A DNA stretch of 64,000 bases from the NCBI GenBank assembly GCA_022747635.1, contig JAKTNV010000005.1, positions 35,946,336-36,010,335 on the forward strand, given 5' to 3'. Within the stretch, counting starts at the first letter, position 1; each line of letters starts with the position of its first letter. Both the position numbers and the translations under genes were made by a program. This stretch comes from Hetaerina americana. Its lineage: Eukaryota; Arthropoda; Insecta; Odonata; Calopterygidae. The notes under the pieces were generated by a model. That model worked only from the letters and a program-made list of their open reading frames with translations. It ran no database searches and had not been told where the DNA came from. Shown piece after piece: positions 36,500-50,110 of the stretch.

Positions 36500-37060
36500 T
36501 CTCATTCTCAAGCAATATTAATGTTCCCATCTTTCTCCCCCGTTTTCACTTGAGATCCTCACTGTGTCCACCACACCGAACTTGTAGCTCGCCATTTCCC
36601 CCCCCCCATTCTCCATGTAGAGAAATTTTCTCCCGGCCCTCTTTAATGGCGCCGTCTCCCCCACCAGCCCTCCGAACCACGGCAACCCTATCCACCGTCC
36701 CACCCGGAAGGGAACGATCCACCTTCGTGAGAAAAGAAACATAAGAGGCGCAGCGAGAGTTCGGAGGTGGGCGGTGTGACGCGTCCGGGACCGTCGGATG
36801 GGGGAGGATGGCTACGAAATTGTACGACGCGGGAAGCTTCTCTCCTCAGCCATGAGGTATTCGTTCCGATAGAGCAAAGTCAGCGGGTTGGATCGCTGCC
36901 CTTTTATTTTCGTTCCTGTGTCGAGTAACTTTGTAGGGGGGTGGGAGGCTGTTGTTGTGCTCAACGAATGCGAGGAACTGGGTTGGAATGGTGACTCGAA
37001 ATGGTAAAACCTGGGCGAAAGGTATACAAGAAGACTTCGGAATGCTTTAGATTTGACTGT
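36500..37060. other. CpG-containing GC-rich island
   Basis: C-rich then mixed CpG-rich sequence (cgcgtccgggaccgtcgg near 36781). No coding domain. Confidence 0.5.
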
Positions 37061-38660
37061 GGTGGAGGTAAATCTATCTCAGGAAAGTGTACCTATAGTG
37101 AAGTGAAAGATGGTTGAAATTCCATCACTCTCAAACAAATTTGTTATGAATAATGGAAAATAAACAAGTAAAAATAAAATGGGAACCGGAAGTTATAATG
37201 TGACCATCGGACGATTAGAATTGAAATAGGGAATAATTTAACAAACATAGAAAGTTTCATTACGTCTGATTCAACTATATTCTAATTGATCATAATTAAT
37301 AAAAAAGTAACTTGGACGTAGTGGCAGTAGGCTTAAGCTTTGTCCATAGCGTCATGCATAGGCAGATAAAAAAGATTACGACATGCAATATTGCCGTACA
37401 CGAAGTATTCTACTTGGATTGTCTCCTGATGAATTGTCATTCTCGTCTTCAATACAAACATAAAAAGGGACTATATAGTTACCGAATACCTATTATGGCT
37501 TAGTGAAGTTAAGCATACAATCACCTAATTATACCCACCTTGAGGATTTAACTCCATATGTTTACAGCTGTATTTTTTTCCTAATGTAAGAGCATCCATG
37601 TTCATCATCATTTGCCGAATAAACTAATACATCTCAGTTAAACCTAATCAATATTACTTCAAAAAGTTGAAAAAATATTCATATACATGTTTTAGCCTGT
37701 TTCTGGAGGTTTATTTTATTAAAAACATTCAATAACTTGCTACAGTCATTTCATCTTCGAAGAAAATATGACTAAAATGTTGTCGAAAAAATATTTTAAA
37801 TTCCCACATGGCGGTGAAAGGAAATTAGTGTATCAATATTTATTAATTTTCTCAGTAATTTTTAAATTGGGGAAATTATCCGTATTGACTTTTAATCGAA
37901 GAAAAATAAAGTGAAGTTGATGGGAATATTTTGTATCGATAAGTTTGACCTTAACAGTCCTCTTAAGATTTATCATATCTAGCCTACTTTCATGCGAAAC
38001 ACAGAACAATGAATGAAATTATGATACTTGATCAGCATTTATTCAGAGCACTGTTTGCCACTATTTTAGCAAACAAATAAAAAAATTTTGAAACATTAAA
38101 GGTAGGATATTTAAAAAAAGAAATTCTATTCATTCAAACGCTTAAAAAACGTTAAACTATAATTACCTATAGCTGCTAATATTACCATAATAGTATGATA
38201 ATGAGGTTGTGTGGATTAGAATACTTGTACACATAGCCATTGCGTATACCTCCTTGAAGTGCTAATAAATTAAATTCATAAGCCATAAATATCAATATAA
38301 TATATTAGCAATGATAGAGTATTACTAGAGTTTATAGCAATATATACTGTCATTTTTTGAATCACTTACCATTATATCCACTTTTAATTGATGGAAAATC
38401 CGCATTGTATGATATTCTTTCATAATTAGCTAACGCATTTGAAATTTACAACAGAGATTGATATGGACACGGTTTTGATTTCTTCAAATGGTGATTTATG
38501 ACTAAGCAACGCAGTAAATGAACAAATAATTCTCCACTTGAGACAGTTAAATATAAATAATTGTTATTTACCGGAATTCAGCATAGGTTGGCTGAAGTCC
38601 TTTAAAATTAGCCGCTGCTCGTAATTAGCCCTTGAAGCTTATGCCTTAGCACTGAATTAA
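37061..38660. other. AT-rich unannotated DNA
   Basis: Nothing recognisable. Confidence 0.5.
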
Positions 38661-39230
38661 TTGTCATTTTAATGCGCGGTGACGACAAAAGCTGCTAGAT
38701 CTTTGGACGCACGGGATTAATGGCGACAGTTGATTCGGGGAGCCCTCGACAGGGAATAAAAGGCTAAGGCAATAATTAGAAGGCGAGACAGCTAGGGAAG
38801 GATTCGGGGAACGTTTGAGGGATTAACACGGCGCGGAGAAGACAAGAAGCTCAGCGCGTAATGATGGCAAATCGGGAGGGGAGGGGTGGTTTGAGGAGGA
38901 GGGCCTAGTGCGCGCGGGGGAGGGGGTTAGAGAGAATGAGACGGAAGGATTCAACGGGGAGGGCACTGCTGAGCGACAGGGTTGGGGAAAGGCTATGCGG
39001 AGGTAGGCGAGGATCCTTGATTAGAAAAGGAGGGTGAGAGTAGAATTAGGGTGTGTGAGAACAGGTCAAAACCACTATTAGCTAGCGGGCATAAACGAGT
39101 GGGTATAATGATGGTGAAGACGGAAGAGGTAGTTTACGAATACAAATGGGGAAGCTGTTACTGGTGGGGTGGGACAGGGTGAGGAAAGGAGACTGGAGAA
39201 ATGGAGCAGTATTGAAAGTAAAGGGCATAT
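38661..39230. other. Purine-rich GC island
   Basis: G/A-rich with cgcgcggggg near 38911; no gene supported. Confidence 0.5.
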
Positions 39231-39739
39231 ATCTTACTGCTAATTTTGATACCTGGAGAGTAATTTGTGCTAAACGAGAGTTATTAAAAGGTTAAAATTA
39301 AATAAAACCTTTATTTCCATGTTAACCGGACTATTCTCTCCAACATTCAACGTAATCCACAAGGTACACCTAATCCCAAGTGCCAAAATTATTTTAAGAA
39401 ACTAAATAAAATCCTGCCACTGCAGGAAAACAAAACTTAGCCATTAGTGTGGGTGCCAATATGCAATCTATGTGGTAACATGATCCCACAGAAAGTATAA
39501 GGTCACACAGGAATAAAGTAAAACGGTAGGAATTTTAGCGAGAGCCATTACAAAGTATGTAAACGACAGACGTACGAGGTTCATTCGCAACCTAAAAGCG
39601 AAGGACAGAAGAATGCAAGAAGTGATCAAATGCAACGATAGGAATCCACGTTGTCAATGAGTGGATAACGAAATATCCACCCTTGGCAGGGTCCTAGAGT
39701 ACAAGGAAAAATATTTCTTTTCATAATTAGGAGAGGAAA
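39231..39739. other. Mixed unannotated DNA
   Basis: No feature other than the 13-bp gtgctaaacgaga match at 39267-39279 to the hairpin at 35247-35302. Confidence 0.45.
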
Positions 39740-40875
39740 AGTACAGAAAAGATACTCGTACGCGGATCCTCGTGGCGAGGGCCTGGGGGTCTCTTGAAAG
39801 AGAGGGAAGATCGTGTGCCCAGTGATAAGGGAAGTAAGAGCAGACATAGAGAGAGAAGGAGAGAGAGAGAGTGAGCAGAGGATCGGCGGACGCATAGGAT
39901 TTCGACACGGACAGGGGAGATGGAAGGGGGGGATCGAGAAGGGAAAGGGAAGAATAAAAATAACGGAATTGCCCACGGGCACGTTGGCTTTCTCGGTTTA
40001 CGCCACGAAGGAGGGGAGAAAATGCAGACGACCGAGCCGCGGGAGGCAAAGGAGGAGAGGGGAATCGGAGGGGGGGGAACGGTGGAAGAGAGGGTGGCAA
40101 CGTGGAAGAAAGAGATCACAGAAGGGCTGACGGGAAGGGCGAGAAGGAAAAATATATGACGTCAGTTTCCTGTCGATTCAACAGAAAAAATACGAAAGGG
40201 AGGGAGCCGGACGCGGACGGGACGGGTAAGGTACCGAATGAGGTGGTGGTTGGGGCGGCGGGGGGGGGGGGGGGGTTGACTGCTGGTGAAGGAGTCGGGG
40301 TGAAGGGGGGAGGGTGACCTCCGACGAAGGCATGAGGAACACGGAGCTTAATTAAGTGGCATCCCTAAAGACCCCGGAAAAAATATGTGTTTATATATAT
40401 TTATGTATATATATTTATATATATGTGTATACATGTACACATCACTCCCTCCACTCCGCGGTATTTCTTCGTTCCCCCAATGAACCCCTACTAAAATTCT
40501 ACATTTCCTCCTCCAACCCTCCGTTCCCGCTCTGCCCCCCCCCCCTCAGTGTTCCTTTCCCTCCTGGCTCTCACCCCCGCCCTTCCCTCCCATTCCATTG
40601 ATTACGTCACCCCTCCCGTTCCCAAAAACCCCCGCCCTTTCGTTTTGCCCTTTATCCGTCTCCTGGATACGCTTCCCTCACCAAATCTCCAATGTTCCTT
40701 TATCAACACACACACCAGTGGATCTTCCTGGCTTGAACCCGATCGTCTTTCAGTTCTCCAGCTTCTGCAGGTTCTCCTTGTCGTGCCCCTCTCACCCCCC
40801 CTCCAACTCTATCTACTTCCTTCCTTCCATCCTTCCCGTTCTCCTCACCCTTACTCTCTTAAAGGATTTCGCGGA
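39740..40875. other. GC-rich island, purine then pyrimidine
   Basis: G/A-rich on the + strand from about 39.74 to 40.34 kb, ending in a G homopolymer, then a short AT tract (40387-40440) and C/T-rich DNA to about 40.88 kb. Open frames up to 150 codons on either strand are low complexity. Confidence 0.55.
40260..40275. repeat. Poly-G run (16 G)
   Basis: Uninterrupted G run preceded by ggggcggcg and followed by further G-rich sequence; compatible with G-quadruplex formation. Confidence 0.9.
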
Positions 40876-43232
40876 GTTCCGTTAACCTCTCTCCACAGCC
40901 TTGAATGCTTTATGAGCAGCAAAATTCTACCACTTAAGAGTATACATATAGCGGTGGAAGGAACACCATCTGCGATTCTGTTTCTTCTGCTTTCCTTGTA
41001 ACAAAATAATACCCATTTTATGAAGCAATAGTCTTCTGCTTGTCAATCTGAAGTGTTTTTCAGTCACTCTACACTAATCGTCAATGGCTAACCAATTTGA
41101 TGTAAAAGACTTCATAGGCTATTCTACTGTTTCATCTATTCAATTCTCTACCATCCGTCACAACGAACTAAAGTACAGGAGGAATTTAACTACACTTCAT
41201 CCAAAGGTAGCTATTTGCTTTTGCTATGACCTTTAAGGACTTCTCGTGATTGTATTAAACCATGAAAAAAAACACAAAACGAAAATAAAATTCCTTTCAA
41301 GGCCGATTCAATAGGCTTGCAGCAACAAATGATACGTACTAAAACATCAAATATGTGCCCATGAGTAAATAATCCCGGCAAATGTTTCAAAAGTTCCATT
41401 ACAGCAACAGCGCATTACGATATTGTTGCATCTTTAACTCATGGGTTCACCCTTTTCGAGAGTATCATCAAAGGAATTAAGAAGACTGAATTAAGTCAAG
41501 GAAGAAGCTTCCCTGAATTGGTAAACATTCATCGATGAAGTAAAATTTGTTCATGTTTACAGTTTGATCCAAGATGAACACGTGCTTTTTCTCAGCTAAA
41601 ATATTACTTCGTCCCGTTTTCCTCTATTCTGGGGAGATGTAATTGTGAATTCCTATTCAGATCATTTATGGATCAGAAACAAACGATTAATCAAAGATAT
41701 AAATTACAGACAGAGAGAGAAAAAAAGAGTAACCGGACATCACACATTAACTCGTTCTTCACGATAACGAGGATAGGGTTCACAGTTAATAGTACAGCAC
41801 GATGAACGGCTTGCCGAACTTGTTTCATTTCATAAAAAAACAGTTGCGTAAGGAGAAGGTATGCCATTTAAAAATCCAACTCCTCTTTCAGAAATGGATA
41901 AAAAAACTGCATAAAAATATGGAATACCATTAAAATTTGCTGCCTATATAGTTATTTATTTTCATCGCTCTAATATTTCCGTATTAAACCACAAATTATT
42001 GGAGAGTGCGATGGATGAAACGCTTGTAGTTTCTACATTATTTATATTTTTCCGAAAGACACGCTGACCTTATCTCAGCATTTTATCGCTCTAGGTACGG
42101 AGGGATCTTTCCTATAATGGATAACGCCCTCCAATAAGTATGGATGAGCACTGAGACCAAGTCCTCTCGCGGTCCTTCTTCACAGTATGAACCCAGCACG
42201 GTCTTCCTCCAGCGATCGAACTTCGTTTGTCCAACGAAAGATTTGGCCACGGAAAACTTCTCACTCAATCGTATTTAAGGTGTTTTTGTTTGCAAAGAGC
42301 CCATTGGTTGACGAATGCGTATTTCTTATAGCCTGATTGAAAACTCTCTTCATAGTAGACTATTTTTCTCCAAACAAACGCAGAAGAAACATCATTAATG
42401 TAAGCATTTTCGGAATTTCAGCTGCCATAAATATTCACTCCAGGGGAACGCTTTCCTAATATTGAAATTTTAATGCAGAATATCGAATTTCTGATATTCG
42501 TACATCGATGCAAAATGTCTCGTGAAAATCAAACGAATGTATACGTTTTATACCTTCCTAAACAAATGGTTTATAGAAATGCGTTATTTGAACACTTAAA
42601 GAGCTGATTATGAAATAATTATATGAAAAATTACATAAAATGTATACCCCAGAATAGAAGTTTGCCCGCCAGGTGGAAAAGAAAAATGTTATTTAAATTT
42701 TATATACTATTTCATAGTTCTGTTTAGTTCTGGCATAGTTTTTGGTGGCCCAATAATGGTTTTGAGCATTTTAACAAAGCATTAAAAAGAAAATGATGCA
42801 TTGTAATAATAAACTATGGTCGTTTTATTACGTCAGCAGTATTATGAAATAATTTTATTTTAAGCAATTAAAAAACAGAGACAAAACACTTCATGATATT
42901 TCAACTGCTTCATTGGGATGCACACATTTGTTTTGGAAAAGACGTAATGATATTACAAAGGGGAAAAGGGAATTTACGAAGTAGTTGCCTACATTTTTTC
43001 TCAATTGGTAGATATGATCGAAAAACATACGTACTTGTTTTATTTTAAACACTGGATGCACCAGAAGCACGGTGCTTACAATAGATCAGTTGAACAATAT
43101 TTATTACGAATATTCTTAACTACTACTTATTTCAAAATGGCACATTGACCACAATCTATGAAAACTGAAACATCTAATGATAAATGAGAGGAAGTGCTAT
43201 AAGCGACCATTAATATTCTCGACGTACTCAGC
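40876..43232. other. AT-rich unannotated DNA
   Basis: No supported gene. A 61-codon minus frame at 42083-42268 lies in a locally less AT-rich patch but matches no family I know. Confidence 0.4.
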
Positions 43233-43443
43233 GTTATGGGGGAAGTCATGTCAAAATGTTCACACGACCCCATTTAAGGCATCAATTGCAATGACGGCCA
43301 ACTTTACAGCCTTAAGTATGAATTGGACTTCGCTGTGTGGGCACTCATGTCAAAATATTGACACTAACTCATTTAAGGCATTAATTGCAATGACGATTCG
43401 CTTTCGAGAAATAAGCAAGAATAGGGCTATGTTACAAATGAGA
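43233..43443. repeat. Diverged tandem duplication, 99-bp period
   Basis: Two units begin tcatgtcaaaat at 43246 and 43345. The first 51 bp of each agree at 45 positions; the rest is weaker. The 99-bp period is divisible by three and the + frame 43177-43446 stays open through both, reading SCQNVHTTPFKASIAMT and SCQNIDTNSFKALIAMT. No protein family is recognised and no splice sites are convincing, so a gene is not claimed. Confidence 0.7.
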
Positions 43444-44925
43444 TAATTATTTCTGAATTTTATTTTATTACAATTGCTTTAAAATAGAAATTTATGAGAA
43501 AACGGATCTAATCCTTTTACTCCCTCTTCTTATTCATTTCATAATTTTCTCCCATTGCCATTCATTCCACAACTGGTGGTGTGGTCTCTAACATTAATTT
43601 CGATCGCTGGTCCAAAATACCCGTATCTGCTTTATCAGAAAAATATTTTGCCAAAAGATGGCAATGGAGGAGTGGTAAACTATTGGAAGAGATTAACGGA
43701 GTAAATTCATACAGAACAGTAAATTTCAGGAATTGGTGAATGAGGGCAGGTTATACGCCAGCAGTTTTAGTCGCCCCTTCGCTACTTTTGCTTCTCTTTT
43801 TTTCGCCGCACGATTCTTTGTACGCATGCATCCTGGTGAGCTCTGGCGTTATAACACACTTCAGACCGTAATGTCGACGACAATCCGGTCAACACTCTTA
43901 GAGCAAACGGGTGGAAAAAAGTAGATGATAGCGGTAGTTATGCCACATATTGAGATGTCCAGGGAAGCGGAAAGAAAACGGTACCCATGGTCTCAATTCC
44001 TGTGTCACGACCACGGATTTACCACCATCCCATCGGATTTTTCACCGAAAAGGTCGAAATGACAAGTGAAGGTTGGGAAGGGGAGACGGCATTACATGTG
44101 AAAGGTTGCTACAGCAATTATTTACCGTTGGTACTATTAACCGCAACAACTGTTTTCCAGCATCCAGCAAGATCACTTTGACTAGAGCAAAGGAATTAAT
44201 GGATATTGATATCAATTCCATCATGTCTCTGCCTAATTAATTCTTGAAAGCTTATGCAAATAACGGTAGAGAAAGTCATCAAATTCACATGAACAAGTCA
44301 ATATCGTCCGTATCATCAGAGCGGTCTAATATGTTCCTTCTCATCAAGTTACTGAAGTTGCAACAATTAGATTACAATTAAGAGTTCCTTATAGTCACTT
44401 GTATGATAGCAAGTTCAACTTATATGCAATGCATTTGATGTTAGCTATGACAACATTCGTATTCATTTAGTTATAGAGCTAAATATCTCCTATTTTATTT
44501 TAAATGCTAGAAGAAGTTAAATGGTATTATTTTGGATATGGATCTAAATAATGAATAATTTTAATATACATTTTTCATGAGCAATCGTTGTATTTTACCA
44601 GAGATAAGGCTGAAATTATGGTACAGCCCACTTGCATAAAATATTTTGTGGGTATTATTTTGTACATACATGAGTTCAAATCATGAATCAAAGAGCATTG
44701 GCTTAATAGTAACGGTGTCATAAGTCTTTTGTTTATTTTTTCTGGGGACGACACTAAATTACTGACACCCAGCCTGCTTGCATGGCTTTCAACGGTATTG
44801 TTAAAGTCAAATACGATAAAACCTCCAGACACCGCAATCGTCAAGAAAAGAAAAATATGACATTGGAACGCGTTGAAATCGCAAGTGAGGGAAATCAGAG
44901 AGAGGGAAAGAGCTGACTAAACCCA
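43444..44925. other. AT-rich unannotated DNA
   Basis: Nothing supported; short frames only. Confidence 0.45.
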
Positions 44926-46690
44926 TGAACGATTTAATTTTTCCAGAAACCTTCCCGGACGCCGCCGCCGTCGTCCCTTGGGCGATAAGCCACCGCACGC
45001 TTTCGACGCAAATGTGGGATCGGCGACCGCGGCACAGCGATTAGGAGCGACGTGCACCGCGCAGCCCCATCGGCGAATTCGACGTGGGGGTGCCGGGGGT
45101 GAGGGCCGAGAAGGGGGTTGGAAGCGAAGGCAAGGAGCGAATGAACTCTCACGGCGTGGGGGCAGGAGGAGAGAGATAGGAGGAAGACGGATGGGAGGGT
45201 GGGGAGAGCGAGAGAGTGCAACAAGTAATACGAGTAAGTGTACAGTCGGAACGGGATAAAAAATAAAAAAAATAACAGGAACTGATGCGCACGTAGGACA
45301 CGGGAGTGTGATCACACATGTGTGCAAGTGGAAGGCACCACGGTGCGTGAGGAAGGAGGCGAAGGGGTAGGGGGTGGGTTGGAGTGGAATGGGAGGGGGT
45401 TGGGTTAGAAAGAAAACCTTCAACCACCACTGGCAAAAAATCAAAAAAATCAACCCCCTCCTTTCATTGTGAGATAAAGCGACCCCCACACTATCCCTAC
45501 TCCGAATACCCACACCTTCCTACTCCATGCCCCTCCCCTCCCGCACGCCGACATACCTCCCACCTCTCACCCCCACACTCAGTAACCCTCCTCCTTCCTT
45601 TCCTTACGAAACACACCCTCTCCTCCTTCCCGTCTAAGAACTACACCCTCCATTAATGTGTCGCCGAGTCGGAGTGTCACCCCATTGGTCGTCACGGCTT
45701 CTTCTCTCTTCCAATGGGGGAAAAGAGTCACGAAACATGCTTCGCCTCCTTTTGTTTTTAAAACCCCTTACCACCCTCCCTCCTCCTCCCTTCCCCCGTT
45801 CCGAGCCTCCCGATTTTTTTTATTCCTGCATTCCCCACCCGGTCCGTCCCCTCTCCCCCCACCACGCTCGCTTTATTCCAATCCCTCTTCCTCCGCGCAT
45901 ATCCCTCCCCACCACCCTCTCTCCTTTCCGCAGGGGCATGCGACGCCGTTCCATCCGGGCGCTCCGTTCCACCCCCACTGGGAGTAGGGGAGAAAAGGTA
46001 AAAATAAAAGGAATCGCGAAAAATTAAAAATTGCCCGCCACCATCTTCCACATCTCTCCCGCGAGGGACATTTATTTCTCCCGCCGCTTCCACCGCCGGG
46101 GTCGACCTTCATTCCTTCCGTTCACTCCCTTCCCTCCCCTGGATGCGACCGGACGCGGGGATGTCACCCCTTCCCTGGCCGGAGCGGGAAATGGAGAGAG
46201 GAGGGAAGGTGGGGTGCAATATCGGATTGTTCCGTAGGAAACGAAGGGGTTGGGGAAATTTTCAACCCCGTTCGGGAGGTTTGAGGTGCGGGGGATCAAC
46301 TGGCGGCCCACGACGCGGTTGGTACTCATTGCGATGGAGGCGGCGGGATGCGGATGCGCGGCGACGATGATGTAGTAGATAGGTGGCGGTGGTGGAACGA
46401 GTTGGTGGAGGCAGAGATGTGGTCGCGACGCGCCAGATGGGTCGGGGGTCTGCGGCACCAAGGGGAAGGTTCTGGCGTTGCGAGAGGAAAGGGGGACGGT
46501 TGCTTTTTTTCTGCAGCTGAGAGGGACGCGTACGGCGGCGGAGGCGAGGGGTTTTGACGGGGAAGGGCGAGCGATGGCAGGGACGGCAACAGATGGACGG
46601 ATTCCGCGAGGGAGTGGTTTGCTGTTCCAAGTCCCCAACTGCGTCGGGATCGAGCTCCCTTCGAATTAGCTGGCTTCTTCAAAGGAACGA
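44926..46690. other. Large CpG-rich GC island
   Basis: CpG-dense at about 44.95-45.10 kb (cgccgccgccgtcg type sequence), then G/A-rich to about 45.42 kb, C/T-rich from 45.43 to 45.96 kb, and mixed CpG-rich to 46.69 kb. Overlapping frames up to 198 codons occur on both strands and are Pro-, Arg- or Gly-rich. A CpG-island promoter or first exon would fit, but no translation start, splice donor and domain combination is convincing. Confidence 0.55.
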
Positions 46691-47741
46691 TTTGGAAGCC
46701 TTCCTCGAACAGTTCAGGTTCGCATCCCGGCGATTAAGTCAACTGTCCAACACCCACACCGGAACCTTTTACAATGAAACCGTATCTGGGATAGAAAACT
46801 TTTTTAATGCGCAGCAGATCGGTAACATTTCTATACACCTGTGTACACAGAAACTAAAAGATGTTTCTCAAAAAATATATAATTAGATTTAAAATATTTA
46901 CTAATCACGTTAAATGTGAGCTAAATAACTAATGAAACAATCCCATGTGTTCATTTCATATTATAGACCAGCCATTGAGATGAAAAAAGAATATTGGAAA
47001 TAAAACCCTAGAATATGCTCGAACTCTAATTTCTGCGGAGAAAACCGTTACCAATACAAAAAACACTGCATTATCGTATATTTATTAATAATTGAGAAAA
47101 AAAGCGCAAAGGCAAATTGGTGGGGCATTATCAATTTTAAATAGATGAAGGAATTCTAACAGTTTCTGGTATCATTTAACATGTGGCTTCTCTTTGATAA
47201 CTTCTCCAAGGTGCTATGCACCACCGATATTGCATTCGTCATAAAAGATTATGGTACTGAAAACTTTAGATTTCCAATTAATTAGTCAGTGCGCTAGGAA
47301 TGAGACTCAAACTAGGAATGAGATCGCAAACTTGAAATATTTATATTTTTAGTAAGAACTGAAAATTCATCATTTCAATCATGTTTAAAATCAATTGTAT
47401 ACGATGAAATAGATGATCTAAATATTTAACTTTAACTAAAAATTAATCTGAAAATATTAACAAGAACTACCAACTGCAACACTTTGTTGTCATTGTATTA
47501 GGCAGAATACCACAGTTTTAAAGCAAAACAGGATATTTGAAATCACGTTCTTTTGCTCATTATTTTACGCATCTCCATATTATTATAAAAACCTCATACC
47601 AAATGTCATACTCGTCAACAAACATTGAAATACCTCTGATGCTTTTGTAATTAGAAAGTTTTTCTCCAAAGAAGTAACTTTAGGTTTCCAGAGATGCTCA
47701 ATAACTTAAGTTTATTAAATCAAAGAAACATTTATACATAC
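46691..47741. other. AT-rich unannotated DNA
   Basis: Nothing supported; would be intron if the candidate exon to the right is real. Confidence 0.45.
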
Positions 47742-47834
47742 CCATTGAATTTTCTGCTTTCTCGGTGGCTCTGCTCTGCTTCTGCTTAAATGCTTTGATT
47801 CCTCCAAGACTGTTTGTCATGCTTATCTTCCATC
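47742..47834 (-). CDS. Candidate internal coding exon, 93 nt
   Basis: On the minus strand a polypyrimidine-preceded acceptor (gattttttcag) opens the segment and a strong donor (g|gtatgta) closes it. The 93-nt length is a multiple of three. Exactly one frame is open throughout; it reads WKISMTNSLGGI and continues KAFKQKQSRATEKAENSM, a Lys/Glu-rich, coding-like segment unlike the AT-rich surroundings. An in-frame ATG (codon 5 of the open frame) with A at position -3 could be a start codon, so it may also be a first coding exon. I do not recognise the protein. The neighbouring exons were not found; the GC-rich island at 50.1-51.2 kb lies 5' of it. Chance occurrence cannot be excluded. Confidence 0.38.
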
Positions 47835-50110
47835 CTGAAAAAATCATAGAGTAATATTAAAGAGTTTTAAAACGTTTATGCATAAATATACGAAGTTAAT
47901 CATATATTATTTTGATATCTTCGAACTAGGTATATTTCCTGAAATTAATATATTTCAGATAAAGAGATTTCTCTGTTTCCGGTAACTTCCTTTAAGTAAA
48001 TGTATAATACAATGAGATAGGTTTCATCTTTTCCAATTTTAAGGCTGCTGTATTAGCGTTCCACCTTCCTAGGCGTTAGCGTAAATGAAATGGTAATAGG
48101 AACAGTGAGGAGAAAGAAATATGAGCAAATAAATTCACTGTCCTGAAAGTTGAATTTATGAGAGAGGTGCTATCCAAAATAGTAAACGAACGACTATATC
48201 TTGTCGCATTGCCCTCAGACGTTCCACGGGGGGAAACCTTTTGGCATACCACCGCTTTTTACTTTATTATTATTTTTTTAAACTTAAAAAAAATTTCCGA
48301 TTGGAAAAGCTATCATTGAAAAGTATTCGTAATGCCACAATTATTTAAAAATCTAGTATTTTAAAAGGTAGAAATATACAAAACGTTTTGGTATAATTCT
48401 GTCTAGAATAATTAAAATTTGACATGGCAATAATCCACCAAAAGAATGAAGGGGAAAATCAGAGATAGTATTAGCAACCGAAGGGAAAGTGATTGCTTTC
48501 CAGAAGAAACGCTGTCCCCATGTAGCAAGTACGTAAAAATTATAATTTAGCACAATTTTGATGGTATAATCTTTTATTTAGGTTTTTATTTAAAAATTGT
48601 TTTGAGTCTACTATATATCCCTTTCCCTGGTAAGAAATTTTATTTATTTTTTCCTGACTTGTCACAAGTTGAATTTAAAATGCAGTCTTTTAGAGGGCAT
48701 ATTTGTGCGTCAAGAAGTTAATGACATCTAGATTTAACTTTTTCTGGAAATTTTGGCAATCAATTAGTTTTATAGATTTGTGAATGCAAATGTGTTTCTC
48801 ATTATTTTTTTTTGGCCTCATCATTATATTTAACTCTGAGCCACAAGTCCAATATTAACAAATCAGCAACGGAAATATTTTTATCAATCGAAAACTCCAT
48901 TAAATACTTTTCACAGGATGGGATTAAAAAGAATTCAAAATACCATTATTAAAGTAAAGAAAAGGCAGCACAATGCCATACTACATACTCATTCATAAAA
49001 TGTACCTTTAACAAAACAAATTTAAAAGAAGTTCAGTCAAAAGTACCATATTTACCGTTTTAACTGCTCTAGCTAAAGCAAATAGAAGCGATTGAAACAT
49101 GTAAGACATATTACTCTCTACGGCTGTTTGAAATGGGTCTTATATTAAGATAAAGAAGATTACACACGATAGAAGTTAGATTTTTTAAAGGAATTATGAA
49201 AATATTATAGATGTGCCGTTTATCATGTGGAAAAGTACCTCAAAGAGCTGGCAAAGGGTGAAAGAAACCTGTAGGATCCACAAAAATGAGGTGGAAACTA
49301 TATTGGACACGTTCTGAAGCGCACTACTTCTAGTTCACTTGTAGACCGAACTTGAAAGAAACATAAAGAGGAAGAGTTAAAGAGAAAGGTCAAGGGTGAA
49401 TTAGAAAAAGCAGATGATGACATAGGACATCAGCACCAGAACTGGTAATGGAATGAAGAGATTGATAGCCATCATGGTAGCTTGGAGAGCTACTACAATA
49501 TAACCATATAGTGATAATATTATTATTATTAAAAACTAATTTATGGTCACCTAATAAAAATAGGCGACTGTATGTATATCACTTCATATTAAATTTTTTT
49601 TTTTCATTTACGGTTAGGCAGAAAAATAAAACAGTCCATCACAAATATACTGTTCAGGATCACGCAAACAAAGATATATAAATATAATCAAAGATACTTC
49701 ATTTTACATGGATAATATGTAAATTAGATGATACATAATAAAAATTGAAGTAATGTTATTTCATAAGCAAGATTCACCAATAAAAAAAATTCTGGGGCTC
49801 TTCTCGGCCTTGCTGAAGAACATTTTTTATGTGAACTTTCGATTCGGTGATAGTTGCCGGAGAGCCTAAGAGTTTAAGAAAACAAACCTTCTATTGCTAA
49901 AAGTACTCTTAACGGGGAAAAGTCAAGTAATGTAACGGCTTTCCGTAGCATAAAAATTACTTAATCAGCGAAGCAGATACATATGATCGTTTTCTCAGCA
50001 AAATGGTAACAATTCATCGTCCTGTCAGAATCAATTCAGAAAAGCCCTTATTTATCCATCGACAAAGGAATAAAATTACATCCGAAGTTAATTAATGAAT
50101 CAGGAAGTTA
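47835..50110. other. AT-rich unannotated DNA
   Basis: No gene supported. The stretch 49240-49530 ends in (ATT)n and may be a degraded retroelement tail, but no domain or second copy was seen. Confidence 0.4.

Noticed and set aside
42083..42268. 61-codon minus-strand frame in a less AT-rich patch
   Set aside because: No homology recognised and no clear splice sites; kept only as a note.
44917..45513. 198-codon minus-strand frame
   Set aside because: Pro/Arg-rich low complexity, with competing frames on both strands.
46711..46727. B box-like ggttcgcatccc
   Set aside because: No matching A box or cloverleaf could be drawn upstream, so neither a tRNA nor a SINE is supported.
49240..49530. LINE 3' end with (ATT)n tail
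   Set aside because: Only the simple-repeat tail is suggestive; no reverse transcriptase motif or second copy was found.
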